Source: DATJIG01 sp050260515
GTDB lineage: Bacteria > Pseudomonadota > Alphaproteobacteria > SMXQ01
Length of the DNA stretch: 64,000 bases
Direction: 5' to 3'
Assembly: GCA_050260515.1 (NCBI GenBank)
Contig: JBLNCI010000018.1
Coordinates: 1 to 64,000 of the forward strand
Shown here: positions 35,168-43,848 of the stretch, piece by piece
Position numbering within the stretch: the stretch's first letter is position 1
How the letters are laid out: each line of letters opens with the position of its first letter
The notes under the pieces: model-generated
What the model was told of the DNA's origin: nothing
Database searches by the model: none
The model's input: the letters and a program-made list of their open reading frames with translations, nothing else
Position numbers and translations under genes: made by a program

Positions 35168-35617
35168 TCAGGGTACGTCCCAGGGAAACGTGATCCACGA
35201 CTCCTGCGGCACCCGGTGCACGAACACGTCGACCGCGGCGATGCCGTCCGGCTTCGCGTAGACCGTCGCGAAGCGCGCCAGCGGCAGCAGCACACGAGCC
35301 GCGCGCAGAGTCGCGCCGCTGTCGACGAGGTCGTCGATCACCAGCCATCCCGAGCCGGCGGATGCCGCGGCGCTCTCGGGGCGGTTGAGGATGCGAACCG
35401 CGCCGCGCGAGCGCGTATCGTCGTAGCTCGCGACGCAGAGCGTCTCGATCATTCGGATATCGAGCTCGCGGGCGATGATCGCCGCCGGCACGAGTCCGCC
35501 ACGTGCGACGGCGACGATTCCGGTCCAGCGCGTGTCGGGGCCGAGGCGATCGACGAGCGCGCGGGTGTCGCGATGCACCTCGTCCCAGGTCACCACGTGG
35601 TCTTTGAAACCGGTCAT
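35168..35617 (-). CDS. gpt: Xanthine/guanine phosphoribosyltransferase (Gpt-like)
   Basis: A 149-residue type I phosphoribosyltransferase, close in length to Gpt of enteric bacteria (152). The PRPP-binding loop is VIDDLVDSGAT, and the N-terminal VARGGLVPAAIIARELDIR and C-terminal ESWITFPWDVP blocks are typical of Gpt. It converts xanthine, guanine or hypoxanthine plus PRPP to the nucleotide in the cytoplasm. Start 35617 follows GGGAGAG. Convergent with the purine permease. Confidence 0.85.
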   Translation of the reverse strand: MTGFKDHVVTWDEVHRDTRALVDRLGPDTRWTGIVAVARGGLVPAAIIARELDIRMIETLCVASYDDTRSRGAVRILNRPESAAASAGSGWLVIDDLVDSGATLRAARVLLPLARFATVYAKPDGIAAVDVFVHRVPQESWITFPWDVP

Positions 35618-35683
35618 GACTCTCCCGCCGCTGGTGTCGGTACAGTGGCTGCCGCGAGCGCGCGACGCAAGGGCCGCGCGGGG

Positions 35684-37207
35684 TTATTCCATCGCCATCG
35701 CGGCGGCGCCGACGGTCGCGCGCGGCGGGGCCGAGAACAGCAGCACGAGCGGGATCAGCGCCAGCGCCATGATCATCATCAGCTTGAAGTCGTCGATGTA
35801 GGCGATCATCGACGCCTGTCGGGTCACCTCGGCGTTGAGCGCGGCGATGCCCTCGGTGGTCGACGGATTCCAGAACCGATGCACCGCCGGATCCTGAAGA
35901 ATGGGATTCGTCGCGTTGATGTTGGCGGCGAGGGCGGAGTGCAGCCGCTGCGTGTTCTGGGCGAGGAGAGCCACGACCGACGAGATGCCGACGCTCGAGC
36001 CGATGTTGCGCATGAGGTTGAAGACGCCCGCCGCCTCGTTGCGGTCCTCGGGCAAGAGGGTCGAGTAGGCGATGGTCGTCAGCGGAACCCACACGAAGCC
36101 GAGGCCGAAGCCCTGAATGAGTCCGCTCACGGCGACGTCCCACTGCGGCAGCGCGAGGGCGAACGACGACATCCACCAGAACGAGTAGGACGAGACGGCA
36201 AGTCCGAACACCAGCAGGTAGCGCGCGTCGACGCGCTGCAGCAGGTGGCCGACGAACACCATCGCGAAGATCGTGCCGATGCCGCGCGGGGCGAGCAGCA
36301 GCCCGGCCGAGAACACGGGATATCCCATCAGGCCCTGGAGCATCGGCGGCAGCAACGCCATCGTCGCGAACAGAATCACGCCGACCACCGAAATAAAGAT
36401 CAGGCTGACGGAGAAGTTGCGGTCGCGGAACAGCTTGGGGCTGATGAACGGCTCTTTGGTCGTGAAGGCGTGAACGACGAACAGGTAAAAGGCCAGCGCG
36501 GCAAGCACCGCCTCGACGACGATCTCCGTCGACCCGAACCAGTCGAGCTGCTCGCCGCGGTCGAGGAACATCTGCAGCGAGGCGATTGCGAGGCTGATCA
36601 GGCCGAAACCGAGCGCGTCGAAGCGCAGCCCCTTGTCGATCTTCGTCTCGGCCACCGCCGCGGAGATGACGAGGAACGCGAGGATGCCGAACGGCACGTT
36701 GATGTAGAAGACCCAGCGCCACGTGTAGTGGTCGGTGAGCCAGCCGCCGAGCGTCGGCCCAAGCACCGGTCCGACCACCGCGCCCATGCCCCACACCGCC
36801 ATGGCCGAGCCGTGGCGTTCCTTGGGATAGCTGTCGAGCAGCACCGATTGCGACAGCGGCACCAGCGCCGCGCCGGCCATGCCCTGCAGCACGCGGAATG
36901 CCACCATCTCGTAGATCGACGTCGCCAGCCCGCACAGGACCGAGGCGATCACGAATCCGGCGATCGACACCAGGAACAGCTTCTTCCGGCCGAAGCGGTT
37001 GCTCAGCCAGCCGGTGGGCGGCGTCATGATCGCCGCGGCGACGATGTACGACGTCAGGACCCACGAGATCTGGTCGTAGCTCGCGGAGAACCCGCCCTGC
37101 ATGTGCGGCAGGGCGACATTGGCGATCGTCGCGTCGAGCGCCTGCATGAAGGTCGCCAGCACCGTCCCGAAGGTGATGAGCGGCAGGTTGAGGGGTTTGG
37201 CGGGCAT
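35684..37207 (-). CDS. EmrB/QacA-type DHA2 drug efflux transporter
   Basis: A 507-residue MFS transporter with about 14 membrane segments. DHA2 marks: QALDATIANVALPHMQG in TM1, GWLSNRFGRKKLFLVS in loop 2-3, GAVVGPVLGPTLGGWLTDHYTWRWVFYINVPFG in TM5-6 (motif C). It would pump hydrophobic drugs or acids through an EmrA/TolC-type conduit. It starts 2 bases after the stop of the EmrA-like gene. No outer-membrane channel gene is in the window. Confidence 0.9.
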   Translation of the reverse strand: MPAKPLNLPLITFGTVLATFMQALDATIANVALPHMQGGFSASYDQISWVLTSYIVAAAIMTPPTGWLSNRFGRKKLFLVSIAGFVIASVLCGLATSIYEMVAFRVLQGMAGAALVPLSQSVLLDSYPKERHGSAMAVWGMGAVVGPVLGPTLGGWLTDHYTWRWVFYINVPFGILAFLVISAAVAETKIDKGLRFDALGFGLISLAIASLQMFLDRGEQLDWFGSTEIVVEAVLAALAFYLFVVHAFTTKEPFISPKLFRDRNFSVSLIFISVVGVILFATMALLPPMLQGLMGYPVFSAGLLLAPRGIGTIFAMVFVGHLLQRVDARYLLVFGLAVSSYSFWWMSSFALALPQWDVAVSGLIQGFGLGFVWVPLTTIAYSTLLPEDRNEAAGVFNLMRNIGSSVGISSVVALLAQNTQRLHSALAANINATNPILQDPAVHRFWNPSTTEGIAALNAEVTRQASMIAYIDDFKLMMIMALALIPLVLLFSAPPRATVGAAAMAME

Positions 37208-37209
37208 CG

Positions 37210-38352
37210 CTAGCCCCGGTGCGGATCGGACACGGCGGCGTCGGCCGAGCGGGTGTCGGCCGCCTTGGTGTCGATCTCGACGTTCACGCTCATGCCGGCG
37301 CGGAGCGGCGGCGCATCCGGCGCCACTTCGATCGCGAGCCGCACCGGAATGCGCTGCACCACCTTGATCCAGTTGCCGGATGAGTTTTCGGCCGGCAGCA
37401 CGGAGAACTCGTTGCCGCTCGCCGGGCTGAGGCTCTCGACCGTCGCCTTCCAGGTGCGACCCGGATAGGCGTCGACGGTGACCGTCGCGGGCTGGCCGGC
37501 GGCGACATTGGCGAGCTGGGTCTCCTTGAAATTGGCGTCGATCCACGTGTGGTCGATCTCGGCCAGGTTGAAGACCGGCTGGCCCGCGGTGATGTAGTCG
37601 CCCGGGCGCAAGGTCACGTTGGCGAGCACGCCGGTGGCGGGAGCGACGACCTTGGTGCGGGCGACGGCGAGGGCGGCGTCATCGCGCTGCGCGAGTGCGG
37701 CCCGATACGACCCGAGCTGTTCGGTGGGCGTCTCGATGCTGCCGCCGAGCTGGGCCTCGATCGCGGACATTTGCTCGCGGATCGCATCCTCGTTCCGTTG
37801 CGCCTGCTGCAGCGCGAGCTGCGTCGCCTCGAACTGCTGCTGCGACACGGCGCCGGTGGTGCGGAGCTTGGCCTGGCGGTCGTACTCGCGCTGCTGGTGC
37901 GCGGTGGCTTCGCCGGCGCTCTTCAGCATCGCCGCCTTCTCGCGGTAATTCGCGCGCAGGCTGGCGATGCGGTCCCGCGTCACCGCGAGGTTGGCTTCGG
38001 CCTGGTCCAGCGCGATGCGATACGAGCTCGCGTCGAGCTCGAACAGCGCCTGACCGGCCTCGACCCGCTGGTTGTTGCGGACATACACGGTCGCGACCTG
38101 GCCCGGAACCTGGGCGCTGATCGAGGCGAGGTCGGTCTTCACGAAGGCATCGTCCGTCGACACGTAGCGGCCGCTGGTCAGGTACCACCACGCTCCGACC
38201 ACGAGCACCAGCAGCGGCCCGAGCGCCATCAGGGCCCAGCGGATCCGGCGCCGGCGCGCTTCGCCGCTATCGGGTGCGGACACGGCGGTCCCTTGCGCCC
38301 CGCTCTGGTCCGATCCGTCTCGACGCAGCTCTGTGATGTTTCGATTAGACAC
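37210..38352 (-). CDS. EmrA/HlyD-type membrane fusion protein
   Basis: A 380-residue periplasmic adaptor: short cytoplasmic N-terminus, one membrane segment (about 39-58), beta-barrel and lipoyl halves (ISAQVPGQVATVYVRNNQRVEAGQ and ATGVLANVTLRPGDYITAGQ) split by a coiled-coil hairpin (about 115-230, rich in QA and QQ). The GTG start at 38352 has GGAG upstream and overlaps the MarR gene by 8 bases, which suggests translational coupling. Partner of the 35684 pump. Confidence 0.9.
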   Translation of the reverse strand: MSNRNITELRRDGSDQSGAQGTAVSAPDSGEARRRRIRWALMALGPLLVLVVGAWWYLTSGRYVSTDDAFVKTDLASISAQVPGQVATVYVRNNQRVEAGQALFELDASSYRIALDQAEANLAVTRDRIASLRANYREKAAMLKSAGEATAHQQREYDRQAKLRTTGAVSQQQFEATQLALQQAQRNEDAIREQMSAIEAQLGGSIETPTEQLGSYRAALAQRDDAALAVARTKVVAPATGVLANVTLRPGDYITAGQPVFNLAEIDHTWIDANFKETQLANVAAGQPATVTVDAYPGRTWKATVESLSPASGNEFSVLPAENSSGNWIKVVQRIPVRLAIEVAPDAPPLRAGMSVNVEIDTKAADTRSADAAVSDPHRG

Positions 38353-38827
38353 GACGCGTACTCCGGGTTGACGGCTCCGCCGGCTCGGCGGTGCTTTCGG
38401 TAAGGTTGCCTTTGATGGCGTTCAATTGTTCGAGCAGGCGCTCGGTATCCGGCTTCGACAGCCCGGCCTGGGCCTCGCCGTAGACGTCGCGGGCGAGGTC
38501 GTAGATGCGCTCGAGCATCGGCCTGGCCTTCGCCGTCAGCTCCACCACATGAGCGCGGCGGTCGCGCGGGTCCGGCTTGCGCACGACCAGCTCCGCGTCC
38601 TGCAGCCGATCCAGCAGCCGCACCAGCGTGATCGGCTCGATGTCGAGGCTCTGGGCGAGGCAGGCCTGGTTGCACGGGCCCCGGGCCGCCAGATGGACCA
38701 GCGCCGCGCATTGGGCGCGGGTGAGTCCGATGCCGGTCGAGCGCAGCCGCTGTTCGAAGCGGCGCCGCAACAGCCGGGCCACTTCGTGGATGACGAACCC
38801 GAACATCTGCTCCGGTTGGGTGCCCAT
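38345..38827 (-). CDS. MarR-family transcriptional regulator
   Basis: A 160-residue winged-helix regulator: NQACLAQSLDIEPITLVRLLDRLQDAELVVRKPDPRDRRAHVVELT contains the recognition helix and the D-x-R-D-x-R wing typical of MarR. First gene of the efflux operon with overlapping start of the EmrA-like gene, so it very probably represses its own promoter at 38855-38882 until an aromatic or other ligand binds. The Ser/Thr/Arg-rich tail (about 140-160) lies beyond the family core. Confidence 0.9.
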   Translation of the reverse strand: MGTQPEQMFGFVIHEVARLLRRRFEQRLRSTGIGLTRAQCAALVHLAARGPCNQACLAQSLDIEPITLVRLLDRLQDAELVVRKPDPRDRRAHVVELTAKARPMLERIYDLARDVYGEAQAGLSKPDTERLLEQLNAIKGNLTESTAEPAEPSTRSTRRV

Positions 38828-38854
38828 GATGCCCTCTTAATAGATGTAAGGCAT

Positions 38855-38882
38855 ATAATAGGAAGTAACTATGATCCCGCAA
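38855..38882 (-). promoter_or_regulatory. Candidate promoter of the marR-emrAB-type operon
   Basis: Minus strand: TTGCGG (-35, 38877-38882), 16 bases, TATTAT (-10, 38855-38860), 27 bases before the ATG. The surrounding 38837-38872 is AT-rich and holds two CTATTA hexamers (minus strand), possible MarR contacts. Bases 38883-38962 show nothing further. Confidence 0.5.
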
Positions 38883-38962
38883 GAAGGGGAAGGGCGCGCG
38901 CGGCGCAGCGCCGGTATGCGCGCCGCCGTGGGAAGAGCGATTGCCTGGATCGGGGCCGCCCG

Positions 38963-39175
38963 CGCCCCCCGCTCCCTGGTTAGGGGAGCGAGGGGCTGGT
39001 GAGGGGCCGGTGGTCCGCGCTTCGGGAGCTACCGTCGGCGCGGACGCACGTCGTCGTCGGCGGATCAGCGAAATCCGCCTTTTTCCTTCTCCGCGAGGGT
39101 CGGCAGGGTGCCACGCTGCCTTTAAAGCGTAGCCAACGCCGCCGATTGCTTCCTCGGTCGCGAGCCGCGACGCTG
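38963..39175. repeat. Dispersed intergenic repeat, copy B (inverted relative to copy A)
   Basis: Reverse complement of this stretch aligns with bases 1-213. The best conserved part is 39039-39175, including GCGGATCAGCGAAATCCGC and GGTGCCACGCTGCC. The hairpin end (CGCTCCC at 38972-38978 region pairing with GGGAGCG after a short loop) lies at the low-coordinate side. A short frame, RTHVVVxGSAKSAF, is open in both copies but is probably a by-product of base conservation. It lies between the MarR gene and the SBP-fold gene, away from any coding sequence. Confidence 0.75.
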
Positions 39176-39526
39176 GTTGCTACTGATCGGTACCGAGAGG
39201 ACTGCGTCGCGACCCGAAAGAGAAGCGCCGTTGCCGTCTCATCCACCGCGCCGGTGTCCCAGTTGTCGGGGGCCTTTCGCGGCTTCACTGCTTCTCTCGT
39301 CGGGACGCCAGGCCAATAGCTTCCCGCCGCTTGTCGCAGCACGGTCAATCTGCGCGCCGGCCAAACCCCCCGCAAGGGGGCTGTGGAAAGTCTGGCGGGT
39401 GCAACCGGGAGGCTGTGGAGAAACGCGGCGGCCGGGAAGACGCGCCGTGAAAAGACGGTGAGATTTGACACTTATCCGGCCCGGTAGCGGACGCGCGCGC
39501 CGCCGCGCGCCGCACCCCGGAACGGC
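39176..39526. other. Intergenic stretch without recognised gene
   Basis: A 351-base gap between repeat copy B and the end of the operon at 39527. It contains a short hairpin of a C-run and G-run around 39365-39382 with a GCAA loop and two CTGTGGA(G)AAA-like boxes (39379 and 39414 areas). Short frames exist in all directions but none has a family match or good ribosome site. I assign no function. Confidence 0.5.
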
Positions 39527-40498
39527 TCAACCGCCGGCGCCGACGGGACGGGTGTTGGTCTTGTACAGCGAGTCGATGTAGCCGGCGTCGTCCAGCTCGC
39601 GGAGGTAGTGGAAGTCCCACAGCGCCAGCGGGTGGATGCGCTCGGCGTCCTTGCTCTGGCGCTTGGCTTCCTCGTACACGTTGTAGATCGCCTGCAGCGA
39701 CGGATAGAGCTTCGGCTCGAGGTTGGGCGCGAGCTCGTCGTAGAGCTTGGTCGCGGCGTCGCGATCGAGATCGCCTTCCTTCTTGTGCTTCGCGATCAGG
39801 ATCTGGATCGTCTTCTCGCGCTCGCTCTTGAAGAAGGCGATGCCGGCCAGCATTCCCTTCAGCAGCTTGGTGATCAGCTCGGGATGCTTCTGCGCGAACG
39901 GCAGGCTGGTCGAAACCGTCGCGAAATAGATCATCGGCTGCGGCTCAATCTCGATCGCCTTGAGGCCGATACGCTCGGCAAGCTCGCGGCGCGGCTGCGA
40001 GACGAAGCACAGGTCGGCGAGCCCTTTCTGTACGGCCTCGACCTTGCCGATCTTCTGGATCTCGGGATCGGTGGAGGCGCTGCCGAACTTGAGGAACTCG
40101 ACATCGTCGCGGTCGATGTCGTAGCCGTGCTGCTTGAGGTACAGCCAGTCGTTGAGCTGCGGGTGGCGTCCCTTGGTCGCGAACCGCTTGCCGCGAATGT
40201 CCTTCAGCGATTCGATGCCGGAGCCGGGCCGTGTGATGAGAGCGAGCCGGTTGTTGCTCACGGTTTGGCCGAGATAGACCCAGTTGTCGCCGCGCACGCG
40301 CGCGGCATAAGTCGACACGTGGTTGCCGCTGGTGAACTCGACGTGTCCCGTCGGGACGAGCTTGTGGGCGTCGTCGCGGCTGAGCTTCGAGTCGTATTCG
40401 ACCCGGAGCCCTTGCCGGTCCCAGGAGCCGGACTCGGCGATGACATGCATCAGGGCGAGGTGGCTTGAGGATCGGTACGGAAAATGTACGGTGTCCAT
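39527..40498 (-). CDS. NMT1/THI5-like substrate-binding-fold protein without signal peptide (copy 3)
   Basis: A 323-residue protein with the same blocks as the 10782 product: FPYRSSSHLALMHVIAESGSWDRQ, RDDAHKLVPTGHVEFTSGNHVSTYAARVRGDNWVYLGQ, YLKQHGYDIDRDDVEF and HPLALWDFHYLRELDDAGYI. The ATG start leaves no room for a signal peptide, so the lack of one in the other two copies is not a start-site error. It is the last gene of the operon with three double-cupin proteins and a diiron-type enzyme, here without a UbiD neighbour. Confidence 0.8.
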   Translation of the reverse strand: MDTVHFPYRSSSHLALMHVIAESGSWDRQGLRVEYDSKLSRDDAHKLVPTGHVEFTSGNHVSTYAARVRGDNWVYLGQTVSNNRLALITRPGSGIESLKDIRGKRFATKGRHPQLNDWLYLKQHGYDIDRDDVEFLKFGSASTDPEIQKIGKVEAVQKGLADLCFVSQPRRELAERIGLKAIEIEPQPMIYFATVSTSLPFAQKHPELITKLLKGMLAGIAFFKSEREKTIQILIAKHKKEGDLDRDAATKLYDELAPNLEPKLYPSLQAIYNVYEEAKRQSKDAERIHPLALWDFHYLRELDDAGYIDSLYKTNTRPVGAGG

Positions 40499-40531
40499 CG
40501 GTTCGGCGTCCTCCCGTTTATCGTTCTTGCT

Positions 40532-41554
40532 TTAGTCGAGATATGCCCGCGCTCGCGCGACCACCTCCGGGGAGGTCGATGTCAGCGCGGCGATGATCCG
40601 CTGCACCTCGTGGCCATTGATGGGGGTCACATCGACCCCGAGCTTCGCGGCCTCTGCGCGGAACTCCGGGTCGGCCACGGCGCCGTCGAACGCCTTGCGC
40701 AGCGCGGCGAGGCGGTCGCCGGGAACCTGCGGCGGCGCGAGGAACACGCGGCCGAGGTCGAGACTCGCCGAGAACAGGCGGACGATGTCGCGATCGGCAT
40801 TGCTCGAGGCGTAATCGAGGAGCAGCGGCACCTCGGAGAGATCCGGAGACTTGCGCAATCCGATCTGGAGCAGGATGTTGACCTTGCCGTCGCGCAGCCA
40901 GTCGGGATGACCGCTCTTGAGCGAGGCCCACGCATAGCTCGCGCGACCGTCGATCTCGCCCCGCTGCATCGCGAGGTCGAGGTCGGTGCCGCTCTTATAG
41001 CCGGGCACGACCCGGAATTTCGTCCCGACGATGTCGTTGACGAGCTTCGCGAACACCTTCGTGGTGCCGGTCACGCCGGTGGCGCCGATGACCAGCTCGC
41101 GGGTCTTGGCGTCCTCGATGCTGCGGACGCCGGTCGTGTGCCAGACCACGACGGTGCTGACGGTCGGCGCCAGATTCCCGAGATAGTTGAAGTCGCGCAC
41201 GTCGAAGCGGACGTTTTCCTGGGCAATCACCTGTGTCGTGGGGATGTTCTGCTCGATCGTGCCGATCACCGACCCGTCCCGCGGCGCGACGGTGTACAGG
41301 TATTCCGCGGCGCGGCGCCCCGACGCGCCGGGCATGTACTGGACGACCGCCTCCGGCTCGCCGGGAAGCCGCGGCGGCAGGAACCGCGCGAGCAGGCGCG
41401 AATACACCCCGTAGCCGCCGCCCGGTTCGGTGCCGACGATGATATTGAGACTGTGGGTGCGGTAGAACGCGTCGAGGGATTGCGCGCTTGCCGAACCGGC
41501 GAGGACGGTCAAGCCGGCTACGGACGCGACGACGACCCTGGTGAGTGATCCCAT
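40532..41554 (-). CDS. Bug/TctC-type solute-binding protein 9
   Basis: A 340-residue Bug protein: signal to about residue 24 (GSASA/QS), SLDAFYRTHSLNIIVGTEPGGGYGVYSRLLARFL and VQYMPGASGRRAAEY. The loop Asp of GGGYD is Gly (GGGYG), and NMPG reads YMPG. Six bases after the stop of cupin C, 33 bases before the SBP-fold gene. It would deliver or sense the substrate of the operon's oxygenase-like enzymes. Confidence 0.9.
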   Translation of the reverse strand: MGSLTRVVVASVAGLTVLAGSASAQSLDAFYRTHSLNIIVGTEPGGGYGVYSRLLARFLPPRLPGEPEAVVQYMPGASGRRAAEYLYTVAPRDGSVIGTIEQNIPTTQVIAQENVRFDVRDFNYLGNLAPTVSTVVVWHTTGVRSIEDAKTRELVIGATGVTGTTKVFAKLVNDIVGTKFRVVPGYKSGTDLDLAMQRGEIDGRASYAWASLKSGHPDWLRDGKVNILLQIGLRKSPDLSEVPLLLDYASSNADRDIVRLFSASLDLGRVFLAPPQVPGDRLAALRKAFDGAVADPEFRAEAAKLGVDVTPINGHEVQRIIAALTSTSPEVVARARAYLD

Positions 41555-41560
41555 TCCATA

Positions 41561-42688
41561 TCAGACGCGCTCCCCGAGCAGGATGCGTTCGTCGAGGAAC
41601 TCGCCCATCCGGCACTTCACGCCGTTCTTGCGAAGTTCATCGAGGAACATGCGGTGAACCCGCGGGTCCTGGTCGGTATACTCGATCTGCGCGCCGCCCT
41701 TCTTTACGCTGACGTCGACGCCGAGCTTAATGCGGCGCTTCTCGTCGGAGAAGGGATATCGGCTCGACCCGTAGGCGGTGGCCAGGTAGCGCACAGGTTC
41801 GCCACCTGTGTTGAAGTGCTGATGCCAGATCATGTTGGTCGGGGCGAATACGCACCCTTCGTGCCAGTCGTAGCGCTTCGGGTCCTCGCCCTCGTGCCAG
41901 AACAGCGAGTAGCCCTTGCCGGTGACGATGCAGACGTGGAAGTCGGGGCCGTGGCGGTGGGCCTTCTTGTAGGTGCCGACCCCCATCTCGGACATGTGGG
42001 CGTGCATGGTGCCTTCGGCCATGATGAACACCATGTTGGCACTGCCGGCGCCGCGCGAGTTCCAGGCGTTGAGCTTGAACGAGGCGAGATCGGGGATGAA
42101 GTTCGTCTCCCACGCCGTCCGGCCGCCATGGTTCGGCACCACGGAGCCTTCGCCCGCGAAGTAGCCTTCCTTCCCCTCGCGTTCGGTGAAGACGAACGGG
42201 TTGTCGAAGATGAAGCGCTCGTTGCGCAACGCCTTGAGCATCATGCAGGCGTTGTTGGTCGAGGCGATCCGCGCCCGCTCCCGGCCCGATCCGTTGAACA
42301 GGCGATAGGGCGCATTGAGCGGCAGCGCGAACAGGCTCTTCGGACCCCACTCGAAGCTGTGGGAGCGGCCGTCGACGTCCTCGACGACGCAGGTGCCGTG
42401 TCCGGAGAGGACGTAGAACACCTCCTCGTAGACGTGGCGCTGCTGAAGCGTCTTGCCGCCCGGCGGAAGGTCGAGGATGAACTGCGAGATGAAGTCACCG
42501 CGGCCGAGCATGTGCACCGCCGCCGCGTCAGCGCCGAGGCGGGCCCACGGCCTGGTCGGCACGGCATTGAGGTCGATGCAGAAGTCCTCCGCCACCGGGA
42601 TGCCTTCCTGCTCGAGCCAGTCGAGATAGGGATCCACCAGGATCCGGCCCTCGGAGACGCCCGGTTGGGCTGCGCCATGCTCGCTCAT
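41561..42688 (-). CDS. Double-cupin dioxygenase-like protein C
   Basis: A 375-residue protein with two cupin domains, as in gentisate-type ring-cleaving dioxygenases. The N-terminal cupin (about 60-150; RHVYEEVFYVLSGHG, PLNAPYRLFNGS) lacks the HxH pair and the second-motif His. The C-terminal cupin (about 215-330) has H244 and H246 (KKAHRHGP) and H289/H291 (WHQHFN), a likely iron site. The opening VDPYLDWLEQEGIPV is shared with cupins A and B. Start 42688 fits the alignment. Third cupin of the operon, 47 bases after cupin B and 6 before the Bug gene. Confidence 0.85.
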   Translation of the reverse strand: MSEHGAAQPGVSEGRILVDPYLDWLEQEGIPVAEDFCIDLNAVPTRPWARLGADAAAVHMLGRGDFISQFILDLPPGGKTLQQRHVYEEVFYVLSGHGTCVVEDVDGRSHSFEWGPKSLFALPLNAPYRLFNGSGRERARIASTNNACMMLKALRNERFIFDNPFVFTEREGKEGYFAGEGSVVPNHGGRTAWETNFIPDLASFKLNAWNSRGAGSANMVFIMAEGTMHAHMSEMGVGTYKKAHRHGPDFHVCIVTGKGYSLFWHEGEDPKRYDWHEGCVFAPTNMIWHQHFNTGGEPVRYLATAYGSSRYPFSDEKRRIKLGVDVSVKKGGAQIEYTDQDPRVHRMFLDELRKNGVKCRMGEFLDERILLGERV

Positions 42689-42735
42689 CGTCGCGATTCC
42701 TTGCTGTCTCGGGCGTGCCGCCCGTATGGGTGTGC

Positions 42736-43848
42736 TTAAGCCGTGACGTCGTACGCCGATTCGTCGAAGTACTTGCCCATCTGCGACTTCACGCCGGTCT
42801 TCCGCAGCTCCTTGAGCCACATCGCGTGGATGCGCGGATCCTGGTCGCGGTACTCGATCTGGGCGCCGCCTTCCTTGATGCTGACGTCGCTGCGACGCCC
42901 CTCGGAGCCGATGCGGCGTTCGTAGACGATCGGATAGCGCTTCGAGCCGAAGCCCACCGCGAGGTAGCGCGCCGGCTGCGGGCTGGTGTCGAAGTGCTGG
43001 TGGAACATCCCGTCCGGCGGCGCGAACAGCATGCCGTGTTTCCAGTCGACGCGCTGGAACTCCTTATCGTTCTCGTACCACAGCAGGGTGTAGCCGGTGC
43101 CGTGAACGAAGAAGATGTGCAGCCCGGGACCGTGGCGGTGGCCCTTCTTGTAGGTGCCGACCGGCATCTCCGACGTGTGGGCGCCCATCGAGCCTTCGGC
43201 CAGGAGGAACTGCATGTTCGATGAGCCGGCGCCGCGGGCTTCCCACGGCATCAGTTCGAACGCGCCGAGGTCGGGGACGAAGTTGGTCTCCCACAGGTTG
43301 CGGCCGGGCCGGATGGCGGTGAGCTCGCCCTCGCCCGAGTAGAAGCCCTCGCGCCCCTCGCGTTCGCCGAACCCGAACGGGTTGTCGAAGATGAAGGACT
43401 CGCTGTGGAAGATGTTCATGATCAGCACCATGTCGTTGGCCGACGCAAGACGCGTCGGCTCTCGACCGGAGCCGTTGAAGATGCGGTACTGCGCGTTGAG
43501 CGGCGGTGCGAAGAGGCTCTTCGGGCCGTACTCGAAGGTGTGCTTGCGCCCGTCGTCGGTCTCGACGACGACGCTGCCATGGCCGGACACGACGTAGAAC
43601 ACCTCGTCATAGAGGTGGCGCTGCGGCGCCGACTTGCCGCCCGCCGGCACTTCCAGCAGGAACACCGTCATCCAGTCGCCGCGGCCGTGCACGTGGGCGA
43701 AGGCGCCCTTGCAGCGCTCGCCGAGGCGGGGCCAAAGGCCGGTCTCGGCGGTCAGGAGGTCGATCCCGAAGCCCTCGTGGATCGGAATGCCCTCGCGCCT
43801 GGTCCAGTCGAGGTAGGGATCGAGCAGGAATTTGGGCTCGGCGCTCAT
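42736..43848 (-). CDS. Double-cupin dioxygenase-like protein B
   Basis: A 370-residue paralogue of cupins A and C. The N-terminal half reads RHLYDEVFYVVSGHG and PLNAQYRIFNGSG; the C-terminal half carries H237, H239 (KKGHRHGP) and H283, H285 (FHQHFD). The blocks GTYKK, HRHGP and FHQHF are almost invariant among the three copies, while the N-terminal pocket varies, as expected if substrates or subunit roles differ. ATG 43848 overlaps the stop of cupin A by four bases (ATGA), showing coupling. The far longer open frame to 44301 is an artefact. Confidence 0.85.
   Translation of the reverse strand: MSAEPKFLLDPYLDWTRREGIPIHEGFGIDLLTAETGLWPRLGERCKGAFAHVHGRGDWMTVFLLEVPAGGKSAPQRHLYDEVFYVVSGHGSVVVETDDGRKHTFEYGPKSLFAPPLNAQYRIFNGSGREPTRLASANDMVLIMNIFHSESFIFDNPFGFGEREGREGFYSGEGELTAIRPGRNLWETNFVPDLGAFELMPWEARGAGSSNMQFLLAEGSMGAHTSEMPVGTYKKGHRHGPGLHIFFVHGTGYTLLWYENDKEFQRVDWKHGMLFAPPDGMFHQHFDTSPQPARYLAVGFGSKRYPIVYERRIGSEGRRSDVSIKEGGAQIEYRDQDPRIHAMWLKELRKTGVKSQMGKYFDESAYDVTA

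Noticed and set aside
35216..37213. 665-codon plus-strand frame opposite the DHA2 transporter and gpt
   Set aside because: Low-complexity charged sequence (HRR, REQ runs) without motifs; the opposite strand encodes clear proteins.
38999..39319. Short frame with RTHVVVGGSAKSAF shared by both repeat copies
   Set aside because: The two copies diverge in frame right after the shared block, so the match is better explained by conserved DNA than by a protein.
39340..39480. TGTGGA(A)A and TTATCC boxes suggesting a replication origin
   Set aside because: Boxes are few and imperfect and there is no dnaA, gyrB, parAB or similar gene nearby.
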